Origin: Chitinophagaceae bacterium
Lineage (GTDB): Bacteria > Bacteroidota > Bacteroidia > Chitinophagales > Chitinophagaceae
DNA length: 64,000 bases
Reading direction: 5' to 3'
Assembly (NCBI GenBank): GCA_016719015.1
Contig: JADKAZ010000001.1
Span: 806,001-870,000, forward strand
The translations under genes were made by a program, and so were the position numbers. The first letter of the stretch is position 1. Each line of letters opens with the position of its first letter. The notes under the pieces were generated by a model. The model was not told the origin of the DNA, made no database searches, and worked only from the letters and a program-made list of their open reading frames with translations. This document shows positions 8,662-17,994 of this stretch, one piece after another.

Positions 8662-10449
8662 ATGAGAAGGTTTTATTGCTTCATTTTAATGCTGCTGCTT
8701 CAGAAAAACCTGCGTAGCCAGGTTTTGGTTTACCAGGCACAACAAGTGGTACTTTTTGAACATGCTAATTATACCGGACAGTCTAAATCATTTGGGCCGG
8801 GACAATATGTGCTGAATGATTTTAATGATGTGACATCTTCTATTAGAGTACCTGCAGGTATGGTAGCTTATATTTATGAACATGCCACCCCTACACAGGG
8901 CTATGGTATATCAGTAGACCTGCTGGAAAATGTGGCTGATTTGTCTGTTTATAATTTTAATGACAAAGTTTCTTACCTGACTGTTTTTTATGCTTCGAAA
9001 GACAACAAATATGACTGGATCCGTAATAAGATGGTTAACGGACAATTTGTATCCGGTCACTGGGAACGTAAAAGAGCTGCACCTATTCCACCGAACTCAG
9101 TTGCAGTAGTATCACCTCCTATTGCAGGGCCACAGTCCACCGCACCCAGTGTGCTCGCAGTGAATGGACCGAACACTACTATCAACAGCCTTGGTGTACA
9201 GACCACCGAAGGCCGCATGTTGTGGGACAAAGCCATGAATGACCAACTGGGAGTAATCGGCAATGATTATCGGGGGATAGAAGAGATCGGATCAGCAGCA
9301 TTTGAAAGAGCTTCATACAATACTTTCATCCCGGATAATTTTAATTTCTGGTACCCGCAAAAACAACCCAACGATCACCGTTCCGTAGTTTATTATAAAC
9401 GTACACTCACTGGTAAGGTTAAAAGTGCCCGGCAGGTGAACATCGCCGGTACTTACCAGGATTATGATGTGAACATAGACATCATACCTAATCCAAAATA
9501 TATGTACCTGATCAACGACGGTCACCGTCGGGAATATACCGGGCTGATGAGTTCACAATGGACATTGAGTGCCCACCAAAGTGGTAAGCCTGATTGTGAC
9601 TCACCGGGAGATATAGAAGCATTTACCCGGGTGGAATGTGAGATTGCAGAAGATTACTGGCCACAGGGTGATCATACATTTGGCCGGGCACGACTGACTG
9701 ATATTGCACTGAATCGGACAGGAGGTGAAATGTGTGCTTACGGGCCCTGGATTTATGATGCAGGTCATTGCTGCCAACCTGAAATACATCCCTGTGAACA
9801 GCTTTGGTGGAGTCAACCACAAGACAATGGAAAAAAATACAACCTGAATGTGATATGTGATGCAAGCCGCCGTTTTTTATGGAGAAAACAAATGGATGAC
9901 GGGACCAAATTAAAACCCTGGGCCGAGCCACCGATCAAAGGTTTGTTTGCCATTGCATTTGAATACAATCTCTCCGACAGGGACGTTACCAATCAGTATA
10001 ATACTAAACAATTTGAAGTGACCAATTTGCATCATTACAATGTAATTGAATATCCCAATGCTGATCAAACGTATAACCTTGTGTATGGGGGCAAAAATAT
10101 TATCAGTTTTATTCCTCATAACAATGCGTTCAAAGTCTCCTTTGAACATGTTGGCATATCAGCTGCTGAACCGAATAAAATAAGAGGTTTTTTAGTGATT
10201 GAAACTTCAGTGGGGATGACCACCCAGGTTGCAACATCCATCAATGTAGCTAACCTGACAGGCGGTGGTTTTACTGTTGTGAAACTTCCTGCTAATTCCC
10301 GGCCAGAACAGTCACCTCAGCTATTTGAAGACCGCTTCTTTAAAAAAGAATCCGGTTATTATTATTTTACTGTGAATGAAAAAAGTGTAAGATCCGGAGG
10401 TGCGGTGCTGGACCGGTTTGATGGCCCCGTAAGAAGGGGTGGTAATTAA
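8662..10449 (+). CDS. exported protein with N-terminal beta/gamma-crystallin-like domain
   Basis: A 595-residue exported protein with a signal peptide of about 20 residues (FILMLLLQKNLRSQ). Residues about 28-112 look like a beta/gamma-crystallin Greek-key pair: VVLFEHANYTGQS is the typical first strand and NDVTSS fits the calcium-binding (N/D)(N/D)xx(S/T)S motif. A second, weaker copy ends in NDKVSY. A proline-rich linker (about 140-165) follows, then a large domain of about 400 residues that I do not recognise, with several Cys residues around 310-395 (PDCDSPGD, HCCQPEIHPCEQ, VICDASR). No T9SS domain is seen at the C terminus. A hairpin without a T-run on this strand follows the stop. Confidence 0.8.
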   Translation: MRRFYCFILMLLLQKNLRSQVLVYQAQQVVLFEHANYTGQSKSFGPGQYVLNDFNDVTSSIRVPAGMVAYIYEHATPTQGYGISVDLLENVADLSVYNFNDKVSYLTVFYASKDNKYDWIRNKMVNGQFVSGHWERKRAAPIPPNSVAVVSPPIAGPQSTAPSVLAVNGPNTTINSLGVQTTEGRMLWDKAMNDQLGVIGNDYRGIEEIGSAAFERASYNTFIPDNFNFWYPQKQPNDHRSVVYYKRTLTGKVKSARQVNIAGTYQDYDVNIDIIPNPKYMYLINDGHRREYTGLMSSQWTLSAHQSGKPDCDSPGDIEAFTRVECEIAEDYWPQGDHTFGRARLTDIALNRTGGEMCAYGPWIYDAGHCCQPEIHPCEQLWWSQPQDNGKKYNLNVICDASRRFLWRKQMDDGTKLKPWAEPPIKGLFAIAFEYNLSDRDVTNQYNTKQFEVTNLHHYNVIEYPNADQTYNLVYGGKNIISFIPHNNAFKVSFEHVGISAAEPNKIRGFLVIETSVGMTTQVATSINVANLTGGGFTVVKLPANSRPEQSPQLFEDRFFKKESGYYYFTVNEKSVRSGGAVLDRFDGPVRRGGN

Positions 10450-10476
10450 TCAATGTTGAAATTTCATCGACGGTAT

Positions 10477-10511
10477 TAAAAAGGGAAGGGAGCCCATAGA
10501 GGCTCCCTTCC
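10477..10511 (-). terminator. terminator between convergent genes
   Basis: Perfect 11-bp stem GGAAGGGAGCC (10484-10494) and GGCTCCCTTCC (10501-10511) with a 6-nt loop. On the minus strand it is followed by CTTTTTAA, so it best serves the T9SS protein at 10537-12204. It may also slow transcripts arriving from the plus-strand gene. Confidence 0.85.
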
Positions 10512-10536
10512 GTCTATATACAACTGCAAGACTGAT

Positions 10537-12204
10537 TTATTTTCGAACAACAAACTTGATGCTCTTTTCTTTTACAAGTGCTGAAGTGGAACGAAGTACC
10601 AGCAGGTAAATGCCATCTGGTAATGAGCTGATATCCATCCTGGCTGTGCTTGCATTGACAGACAGCTGCTGCAACCGGGCACCCTCCATATTATATACGG
10701 CCACCCGGTCATACTCTTCAGGATTAATGTTGGAAACAGTGAGCTGGTTTTGAACCGGGTTAGGATAGATCACTAATTTTGTAGTCAACGCTTCCTGCTT
10801 TGCAGATATTTCTTCCTCTTCCGTCAACATCTCTTCTTCTCCTCTGCCGTAGCAATTATTATTATTGATTCCGAACCGCAGGGCAAAGGAACGGAAGTAC
10901 GTACTGCTGTAAGTGGTAGAATCAAAATCGTAAGTGCTTCCTATTGCGATAAGCCGGTTGTTATTATCGGTAATGCCATCTGCCAACCAATGTGAACGTT
11001 GAAAAGCCACACTATCCGGTGCTGGAAAACGGCCATCCATTTGTCCTCCATTCTTTTTTAACCGCACTGCAAAACCCTTGGAAAAATAGGTACAACTCCT
11101 TCTTTCACCAATTGCATAAATGCGGTCATTGTCATTTATTACTAATCTCGTCAGGTTGCAACTATCGTCAGTATAATTCATATTACGGTTCCAGATAATA
11201 CTTCCATTGGCAAGCTTTATACGACTGATTTTACATTTCTGGTTTTCAAGTCCAGTGTTCTGTGTTACCAACGTGAAAATATCACCATCCCGATCTAACT
11301 TAAAATCATTCACCTGTGATGATGGTGCTTCAAAATGTGTTTTACTATACACCACACTACCCGAAACCCTTGAAATTCTTTTCAGGTACATGGCCTGCGA
11401 TGAGCCACCAACGGTTTTACCTCCGTACATAAGTATGTTATCATCGTTATCCAATAAGGTAGTTACACTGTAACGTCCCGCATCTGTTGGCACTGAAAAT
11501 GTAGATAGTGACTGACCGTTGGAAGTAAATCGCTTTATATATACTTGCGGAAAATTTGCATAATAATCTACTACCACCAGCACACGGCCCCAGCGGTCAA
11601 TATGCACCCGGCTGTAAGATGTTTGTGTTGAATCGATCCTGCGCCAAGCATCGACTAAATTTTTATTGGTCTTTATTACAAATGAAGCCGGGCTTGAATA
11701 ACCTGTCGCATCCGGGTACTGTCCATCACCGGCCAAATACACATTATTAATATCATCCAGCTCAAAAGAACTGATATTATAAATATAAAAATTATTGGGA
11801 AATTCAATCGTCCGCTGCGCTGATATATTCAAATTAGCATCCAATTTATATATGATGTATTGCGGGGAATAATCCGGGGTAAAACTCCGTTCAAAAACAT
11901 ATACTGTATTATTTTTTCCCACTTTACATTCTACTGTTGCAGAAGTAGCGGTGATAAAAAACGATTTTAGTTCAGCACCATTGGTATTGCTTTTAGAAAT
12001 CTTCCAGGTATTTAGTTCGTTCTCTGTGCGCCAGAGATAACAGGCAATAAAGGTATTGGCACTAAAATGTTGTACTGTAGTTGCAACGGTGCCATAAGGC
12101 TGTTCATTATTTCCATCCTGATTTTGATACCACTGTACCTGTGCAGTCAGGTTTAGCTGTATGGCGAGCAGCCATAGCAAGAGAATTGGTTTTGGGGTTT
12201 TCAT
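10537..12204 (-). CDS. T9SS type A sorting-domain protein, propeller-like
   Basis: A secreted protein of about 555 residues. The start at 12204 (MKTPKP) is preferred over an upstream ATG at 12222 because it puts a standard signal peptide (ILLLWLLAIQLNLTAQ) at the N terminus. The middle shows repeating beta-strand blocks of the type DRDGDIFTLVTQ, DDINNVYLAGDGQ and DDNILMYGGK, consistent with a beta-propeller. The last 80 residues are a type A C-terminal domain: LVIYPNPVQNQLTV, RVAVYNMEGARLQQL, and a final SLPDGIYLLVLRS followed by a basic end. It is therefore expected to cross the outer membrane by the type IX system and be anchored or released. The acidic linker EEEMLTEEEEIS precedes the domain. 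Cargo function unknown. Confidence 0.85.
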   Translation of the reverse strand: MKTPKPILLLWLLAIQLNLTAQVQWYQNQDGNNEQPYGTVATTVQHFSANTFIACYLWRTENELNTWKISKSNTNGAELKSFFITATSATVECKVGKNNTVYVFERSFTPDYSPQYIIYKLDANLNISAQRTIEFPNNFYIYNISSFELDDINNVYLAGDGQYPDATGYSSPASFVIKTNKNLVDAWRRIDSTQTSYSRVHIDRWGRVLVVVDYYANFPQVYIKRFTSNGQSLSTFSVPTDAGRYSVTTLLDNDDNILMYGGKTVGGSSQAMYLKRISRVSGSVVYSKTHFEAPSSQVNDFKLDRDGDIFTLVTQNTGLENQKCKISRIKLANGSIIWNRNMNYTDDSCNLTRLVINDNDRIYAIGERRSCTYFSKGFAVRLKKNGGQMDGRFPAPDSVAFQRSHWLADGITDNNNRLIAIGSTYDFDSTTYSSTYFRSFALRFGINNNNCYGRGEEEMLTEEEEISAKQEALTTKLVIYPNPVQNQLTVSNINPEEYDRVAVYNMEGARLQQLSVNASTARMDISSLPDGIYLLVLRSTSALVKEKSIKFVVRK

Positions 12205-12492
12205 GCGTTGGGTTTTAGGCATGCCTTACGGCAGACGGGGTTACGGATTCGTTCAGTTGTTACAAGTTATATCACAACAACTGTGCAGAAAATCAAATTA
12301 CAGTGTATTTCCGAAGCAGTTATATCAGTAGCAATTTGCAGGACTACTTATGTACAAGAGATTTTACGAAGTAGAGAAGTAGTGGGAGAAATACTGTTCG
12401 TCTACAAAAGAATTACTTAAGTTATATGTTTAGCAGTAGCCTGTTTTTTCTCAGTTAGAATCTTTGTATCCGTTGTTAATCTGTTACAAAAA
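12205..12492. other. intergenic region, no gene found
   Basis: 288 nt between recN and the T9SS-protein start. I see no open frame with coding character and no clear two-part promoter. Confidence 0.5.
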
Positions 12493-14169
12493 TTAATTCA
12501 TCACCATTTCCCTGGCATTTTCCATAGCAGCCGCCGTCGGTTTTTCACCGCTTAGCATTTTGGCAATGGCAGTTATTCTTTCTTCTGTAGTAAGTTGGCG
12601 GATATTTGTTTTTACTGCATCCTTCACTATTTCTTTATATACAAAGAAATGCGCATTGGCCTTTCCGGCTATTTGCGGTTGATGTGTGATACAGATTACC
12701 TGTCGTTTAGTCGCCAGGTCTTTCATAATAATACCGACCTGCCTTGCCGCTTCACCAGAGATTCCTGTATCAATTTCATCGAAAATTAGTGTTGGCAAAT
12801 CAATAGACTCTGCCACCAATGATTTGATACAAAGCATCAGGCGGCTGAGTTCACCACCGCTGGCTACTTTTCGTACGGGTTGAAATTGTCTGTTCTTACC
12901 TGACTCGCCGGCAGGCAGGTTAGCATCAAACAGAAAATCAATATTATCTGCACCGGATAGGCTTAATTCAGTTGCCTGAATTTTCACTTTCATTTTTGCA
13001 TTCGGCATTCCTACCTGGACCAATAACTTGTTTACCTTTATTTCGAAAGGGCTTGTTTGCTTATGCCGGTTATCAGAGATTTTTTTTGCCAGCATGGATC
13101 CCGCCTGATGAATTTTTACGAGTTCCTCCTCTTTTTGTTTAATTGCTTCATCGATATTAAGGACAGCCTGTAGTTTTTCTGCTAATTGTTTTTGTATACC
13201 AATTAATTCGGCAGTGGAGTTTACACCATGCTTCTTCTGCAATTTATAGCCGAGCGACAACCTTTCATTTAATTGTTCTATTCTTTCCGGGTCATAGTTG
13301 ATATGAGTACTGATCCGATCCACATCATCTGCTATGTCTTGCAGTTCTATTTGGGCTGACTGTAATCGTTGAAGTACGGCAGGTAAATCATGATGATAAG
13401 TCGAGTAAGCATTCAACTGGTTCAGTAATATTTTCAATTGCTGCACAACCGGTGTTTCATTTTCTTTCAGCTCACTATACACTTTACTCAATGCGGCCTT
13501 GATGCCTTCAGCGTTATTGCGCAGCTTCAGTTCCGCATCTGTTTCTTCCAGTTCATTTTCTTTAAAATTGGCTTCATCCAGTTCTGTAAACTGAAAACGA
13601 TTATAGTCGGCTTCTTTATCAAATTGTTGCTTCTGTGCTTTTAACTCTTCGCTTTCCTTCTTTGTTTGTTGCCATTGGTGAAAGATCGCCTGATACTCTA
13701 CTACTAAATTACTGTTGCCCGCCAGAGCATCCAGCACTTCCCGTTGAAAATCACTTTCGCCTACTGCTGATGTATCAAACTGCTGGTGTAAGTCTACTAG
13801 CAGACGGCTAAGTTCATTCAGTTGTGATAATGTAACTGGTGTATCGTTAATAAAAGCCCTTGATTTTCCATTGGTACCAATTTCCCTTCTTACTACCAGT
13901 TCTTCACTGCTGTCAAAGTCATTATCTGCCAGAAATTTTTTTATTTCTTTTTTATTCTCCACATCAAATATTCCTTCCACAATGCATTTCTTCTCTTTAT
14001 TCACCAGGGCTGTAGAATCGGCTCTTTCACCCAGTATCAAGCCAAGAGCACCTACGATAATGGATTTACCGGCCCCGGTTTCACCAGTAATAACAGTAAG
14101 CTGATTGGGAAAATCAATTTCCAATTGGTCAATAATGGCATAGTTCTGTATGGTAAGGCGGGACAGCAT
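12493..14169 (-). CDS. recN: DNA repair protein RecN
   Basis: An SMC-like ATPase acting in double-strand-break repair. The 558-residue length is normal. Walker A GETGAGKS contains Lys35. A long coiled-coil centre (about 155-370) carries many Glu/Lys/Gln heptads. The C-terminal half carries the ABC signature VASGGELSRLMLCIKSL, Walker B LPTLIFDEIDTG and the switch His in ICITHQPQIA. It lies 104 nt downstream of the zinc-ribbon protein's terminator and is probably transcribed alone. No SOS box was identified. Confidence 0.96.
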   Translation of the reverse strand: MLSRLTIQNYAIIDQLEIDFPNQLTVITGETGAGKSIIVGALGLILGERADSTALVNKEKKCIVEGIFDVENKKEIKKFLADNDFDSSEELVVRREIGTNGKSRAFINDTPVTLSQLNELSRLLVDLHQQFDTSAVGESDFQREVLDALAGNSNLVVEYQAIFHQWQQTKKESEELKAQKQQFDKEADYNRFQFTELDEANFKENELEETDAELKLRNNAEGIKAALSKVYSELKENETPVVQQLKILLNQLNAYSTYHHDLPAVLQRLQSAQIELQDIADDVDRISTHINYDPERIEQLNERLSLGYKLQKKHGVNSTAELIGIQKQLAEKLQAVLNIDEAIKQKEEELVKIHQAGSMLAKKISDNRHKQTSPFEIKVNKLLVQVGMPNAKMKVKIQATELSLSGADNIDFLFDANLPAGESGKNRQFQPVRKVASGGELSRLMLCIKSLVAESIDLPTLIFDEIDTGISGEAARQVGIIMKDLATKRQVICITHQPQIAGKANAHFFVYKEIVKDAVKTNIRQLTTEERITAIAKMLSGEKPTAAAMENAREMVMN

Positions 14170-14219
14170 TTCTAAAGCAAATTAAGTTTTTAGCTACAGA
14201 TGAAAACAGATTTTTGGCA

Positions 14220-14249
14220 CAAAAAAAGCTGCTGAAAATTCAGCAGCTT
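14220..14249 (-). terminator. intrinsic terminator after the zinc-ribbon gene
   Basis: Stem AAGCTGCTGAA (14226-14236) and TTCAGCAGCTT (14239-14249), followed on the minus strand by a run of T. It sits 24 nt past the stop of the zinc-ribbon gene. Confidence 0.88.
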
Positions 14250-14273
14250 AAATATAACTTCAAAATCAATAAT

Positions 14274-15029
14274 TTATTTAATCTCTACAGCGCTATGCAA
14301 TTCCTCGTCAGCCAGGATACGGCCGCAATTCTCACAGATAATAATTTTCTTGTGCTGTTTGATTTCACTTTGCTTTTGAGGAGGGATTGCATTGAAGCAC
14401 CCGCCACAAGCATCTCTTTCTACAGAAACCACTGCTAATCCGTTGCGATAGCTTTTACGAATTTTCTCATAACTCGCCAGCAGACGGGTATCCACATGAG
14501 TTTTGGCATCACCAGCCAGCTTATTAAAATGTTTTTCTTCTTTCTCGTTAGCTGCAATGATCTTTTCGAGTTCACCTTTTTTACCAGACAATACGCCTTC
14601 TTTAACAGCAATGTTCTTTTTTGCTTTATCTAAAGCCACTGCTTTTTCAGAAATCTCTTCTGTAGCATCTTTAATATGTTTTTCAGCCAGCTTGACTTCT
14701 AACTGCTGCATCTCCACTTCCTTATTGATGGCTTCAAACTCACGGTTATTTTTTACGTTGCTGCTTTGCTTCTCGTATTTTTTGATGAGGGCTTCCGCCT
14801 CTTTGATAGCTTCTTTGCGTTGTTCAATAAACTCCGTAACCCCATTTATTTCTTCCTCAATCCGTGTCTGGCGGGCATGCAAGCCTGTAATCTCATCTTC
14901 CAGGTCAGCCACTTCCATCGGAAGTTCGCCTTTCAGGATATGGATTTCATCCAGTTTACTTTCTATCTTCTGAAGGGTAACAAGTGAGGTTAGTTTTTCT
15001 TCAACCGAAAATTCTTTAACGTTTGCCAT
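14274..15029 (-). CDS. coiled-coil protein with C4 zinc ribbon
   Basis: A 251-residue cytoplasmic protein. Residues about 15-190 form a helical hairpin of Glu/Lys/Ala-rich heptads. The C terminus carries a zinc ribbon with four cysteines (CGGC, about 206-209, and CENCG, about 234-238). This is the arrangement of the C4-type zinc-ribbon family found next to Nif3-like genes across bacteria. That pairing holds here: the Nif3 gene ends 24 nt upstream on the same strand. Binding of nucleic acid is often proposed for the family but is not established; I give no specific function. Confidence 0.88.
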   Translation of the reverse strand: MANVKEFSVEEKLTSLVTLQKIESKLDEIHILKGELPMEVADLEDEITGLHARQTRIEEEINGVTEFIEQRKEAIKEAEALIKKYEKQSSNVKNNREFEAINKEVEMQQLEVKLAEKHIKDATEEISEKAVALDKAKKNIAVKEGVLSGKKGELEKIIAANEKEEKHFNKLAGDAKTHVDTRLLASYEKIRKSYRNGLAVVSVERDACGGCFNAIPPQKQSEIKQHKKIIICENCGRILADEELHSAVEIK

Positions 15030-15052
15030 TGTAGTATTTGAAGTTTAAAGGC

Positions 15053-16146
15053 TCAGCTATAATAAACCGGGTTGGTTTCTACAGCTGTTTTAAGGACGGC
15101 AAAGGTAGGGAATTTTTGCTCTAAAATCTCTTGCAGCAGGTTGATTGTGAATTGTTCACTTTCATAATGGCCAATATCGGCCAGTAACATACGGTTATTA
15201 GCATCAAAGAACTCATGATATTTAATATCAGCAGTGATATAAGCATCTACTCCTGCAGCTAAGGCTTTGGAAATCAAGAAACTTCCAGCCCCTCCGCAAA
15301 GAGCTACCTTTTTTACTAGCTTGCCGGATAGAGCTGAATGCCGGACAACCGGCACCTTAAAAACAGCCTTTAGCTGGGCCAAAAATTGCTTTTCTTCAAC
15401 AGGCTCCGGCCAGTCCCCAATAACACCTGCACCTAGATCCCGGTTAGAATTAGAAAGAGTAACCACATCATATGCCACTTCTTCATACGGATGGGCGGCT
15501 ATCATGGCAGCAATGATCCTGCTTTCTAAAAAAGCCGGGAAGATGATTTCTATCTTAACTTCTTTTTCCTGGTGCTGCTTACCTATTTCTCCAACAAAAG
15601 GATTTGCACCATCGCCTGCTTTGAAAGTGCCAACACCTTCTGCATTAAAACTGGTTTCGCTATAATTGCCAATATGCCCGCCACCTGCAGCGAAGATGGC
15701 AGTACGAACCTGCTCCGCCTTATCAACCGGCGCAAAAGTGAAGAGCTTTTTTACTGTATCATCTTTGTGAGAAAGAATCGAAACATTTCTCAATCCCAGC
15801 ATGCCCGCCATTTTACCACTTACACCATGAATTACATTATCCAGGTTAGTATGAATAGCATAAATAGCAATATCATTTTTAATAGCTGTGATAATCGTTT
15901 TTTCTACATAATTTTTTCCATTGATTTTTTTAATCCTCCGAATATGATGGGATGATGCGCCACGATGAGATTACATTTTTTTGTAATGGCTTCCCGTACT
16001 ACTTCTTCTGTTGCATCGAGAGAACAAATAATCCCGGAGCATTCCCATCCGGCATCGCCGGTTATTAATCCGGCATTATCATATTGCTCCTGTAATGAAG
16101 GATGTGCCTGTGATTCAAGGAATGAAACAATATCAATAATTTTCAT
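15053..16146 (-). pseudogene. Nif3-like dinuclear metal-centre protein, split by -1 frame change at an A7 run
   Basis: Two frames together make one Nif3/YbgI family protein of about 365 residues, a usual length for Bacteroidota. The N-terminal part (15904-16146, 80 residues) has the metal-binding HHP motif in IVAHHPIIFGGLKK, then stops at TAG (15904). The remaining coding sequence continues in the other frame from 15925 to 15053 and includes IYAIHTNLDNVIHGV, the inserted central PII-like domain, the catalytic-site GGAGS and the C-terminal ADIGHYESEQ metal ligand motif. The switch point is the A7 run at 15925-15931: eight As would give an uninterrupted gene. In zero frame the bases read A AAA AAA, a classic -1 slippery heptamer. 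It may be a sequencing indel, a true pseudogene, or a gene expressed by slippage. Confidence 0.85.
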
Positions 16147-16213
16147 AACAGCAAGTTAAGTAAATGATGGTTCTCTGCTAAGTCAAAGCATTTCTTTTTG
16201 TATCTTCAAGACT

Positions 16214-17191
16214 ATGGCATTGAATCCCCAACATCAAAGCATTATTATTCACGAAATCAAAAAATCGCTGGGTAAAAAGGATAGTGAAGGGCTTAGCAAA
16301 TATGAAATGGCCAAAGGTGCCTGGCGTTTACGAAAGACCATTCGCCGGGAAATCAAGTATGCTTTCATGATACTGATAGGTATCTTATCAGCCGGGTTTG
16401 GGTTAAAAGGGTTTCTTATTCACAATGGTTTTATCGATGGTGGTGTAATGGGAATTTCCCTGCTAACCAACCGGGAGACAGGAGTGTCCTTATCATTACT
16501 GATCATTGTAATCAATCTTCCGTTTCTTCTGCTTGGCTGGAAGCAGATAAGCAAATTATTCAGCCTGAAAAGCATAGGAGCGATTGCATTACTTGCATTG
16601 GCGGTGGAATTTTTTCCCTATCCGGAGATTACTCATGACAAATTGCTGGTCTCTGTTTTTGGCGGATTTTTCATTGGGGCTGGAATAGGTCTTTGTATCA
16701 GAGGTGGTGGCGTTATTGATGGAACAGAAGTGCTTGCAATTTATTTAAACCGGAATAGCAGTTTATCCGTCGGTGATTTTATCCTGTTATTTAATATCGG
16801 TATTTTCTCGATCGCAGCCTACCTGCTTTCAATTGAGGCTGCTTTGTATTCTATCCTTACTTACCTCGCTGCGTCCAAAACTGTTGATTTTATATTGGAA
16901 GGTATTGAGGAATTTACCGGTGTCACTATCATTTCTCCGCACAGCGAAGAAATAGCCGATTTCATAAAACATAAAATGGGCAGAGGTCTTACCATTTATT
17001 CTGGTAAGAGAGGCTACGGAAAACGAGGCGAAACATATACCAACACCGATATCATTTTCACTGTTGTAACACGGCTGGAAATAAGCCGGTTGACGAATGA
17101 GGTCGAAAAAATTGACCCCCACGCCTTTGTGGTAATGCAAAGTATACGGGATACCCGTGGCGGTATGGTTAAGAAAAAGCCATTACATTAA
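16214..17191 (+). CDS. YitT-family membrane protein (DUF161 + DUF2179)
   Basis: A 325-residue membrane protein. After a basic cytoplasmic N-terminal region (about 1-50), five to six hydrophobic segments run from about 53 to 215, with GLKGFLIHNGFIDGGVMGISLL and GIGLCIRGGGVIDGTEVLAIYL as the conserved Gly-rich family signatures. The C-terminal soluble domain (about 228-315, GVTIISPHSEEIADFI then YTNTDIIFTVVTRLE) matches DUF2179. Its transport or sensory role is not established for the family. It starts divergently from the Nif3-like gene, 67 nt away. Confidence 0.9.
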   Translation: MALNPQHQSIIIHEIKKSLGKKDSEGLSKYEMAKGAWRLRKTIRREIKYAFMILIGILSAGFGLKGFLIHNGFIDGGVMGISLLTNRETGVSLSLLIIVINLPFLLLGWKQISKLFSLKSIGAIALLALAVEFFPYPEITHDKLLVSVFGGFFIGAGIGLCIRGGGVIDGTEVLAIYLNRNSSLSVGDFILLFNIGIFSIAAYLLSIEAALYSILTYLAASKTVDFILEGIEEFTGVTIISPHSEEIADFIKHKMGRGLTIYSGKRGYGKRGETYTNTDIIFTVVTRLEISRLTNEVEKIDPHAFVVMQSIRDTRGGMVKKKPLH

Positions 17192-17220
17192 TTATTGTTC
17201 ATCCTATGCCAAAAACAATG

Positions 17221-17250
17221 TTGGCGGTTACAAAATCTTTTGTACCTTTT
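17221..17250 (+). promoter_or_regulatory. Bacteroidota-type promoter for the DinB-like gene
   Basis: TTG at 17221-17223, a 19-nt spacer, and TACCTTTT at 17243-17250, one mismatch from TAnnTTTG. Transcription would begin near 17257, downstream of the first possible ATG at 17206, which supports the start at 17311. Confidence 0.6.
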
Positions 17251-17310
17251 CTGTCCTTCCCCACCCTTTGTTTAGCTTACCTTGTCCAATTAACAGTCAA
17301 AAAATTACTT

Positions 17311-17934
17311 ATGCTCAAAAGAACCATGGGTCGTTCTCTGCTTACACTCCTTGTTATAACAGGACTTGCCGGAACAATCAATGACAGTTCACTCTCTCAA
17401 AAAGAAAGAAAATTTGGCGTTAATATGTTTAAGGAAACAAGAGACGCTGCCCTTACAGCCACAAAAGGTCTTTCGGAAGGCCAGTTAAATTTTAAGACTG
17501 CACCTGATAAATGGTCAATAAAAGAATGTATGTTTCATATCGCCGCTGCAGAAAAATTATTATGGACGATGTTTGAAGGTACCATGAAAGCTCCGGCTAA
17601 CCCTGAGAAGCGGTCTGAGATAAAAGTAACGGATGAACAAGTGGTACAAATGGTCCAGGACAGAACTAAGAAAGCTCAGGCACCAGAAACTATACAACCT
17701 AAAAACACTGGATTTAATTCGCTGGAAGAAGGCATTAATGATTTTAAAAGGAACCGGGGTGAGCACATTAAATATCTAAAAAATTCTACGGAAGATTTAA
17801 GAAACCATGTTGTGCAAATGCCAGTTGGTTATATAGATTGCTATCAGTTTTTATTATTTATGGCCGCACATAGTAACCGCCATACTCAACAAATAAATGA
17901 AGTAAAAGCAGATCCCGGTTTTCCTGCCAACTAG
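17311..17934 (+). CDS. exported DinB-like protein
   Basis: About 208 residues from the ATG at 17311. A longer frame from 17206 is possible, but the promoter signal lies inside it. The N terminus is hydrophobic (LLTLLVITGLAGTI) and looks like a signal peptide or anchor. The rest is a four-helix DinB-type domain: FKTAPDKWSIKECMFHIAAAEKLLW is the first metal-binding helix with its His, and LFMAAHSNRHTQQINEVK carries the C-terminal His pair. The family holds a divalent metal; some members are thiol S-transferases, but the substrate here is unknown. A strong terminator follows. Confidence 0.85.
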   Translation: MLKRTMGRSLLTLLVITGLAGTINDSSLSQKERKFGVNMFKETRDAALTATKGLSEGQLNFKTAPDKWSIKECMFHIAAAEKLLWTMFEGTMKAPANPEKRSEIKVTDEQVVQMVQDRTKKAQAPETIQPKNTGFNSLEEGINDFKRNRGEHIKYLKNSTEDLRNHVVQMPVGYIDCYQFLLFMAAHSNRHTQQINEVKADPGFPAN

Positions 17935-17956
17935 TTTTCACCGGTTGAAAAACCTG

Positions 17957-17992
17957 AAGCCCCGCTGTTCCCGTAAGAACTCCGGGGCTTTT
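17957..17992 (+). terminator. bidirectional terminator between convergent genes
   Basis: Outer stem AAGCCCCG with CGGGGCTT, an inner stem GTTC with GAAC around CCGTAA, followed by TTTTCGTT. On the minus strand the hairpin is followed by CAGGTTTTTC, so it can serve both converging genes. Confidence 0.85.
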
Positions 17993-17994
17993 CG

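Noticed and set aside
17206..17310. N-terminal extension of the DinB-like protein
   Set aside because: A promoter-like element lies inside it and the later ATG starts a cleaner signal-like segment.
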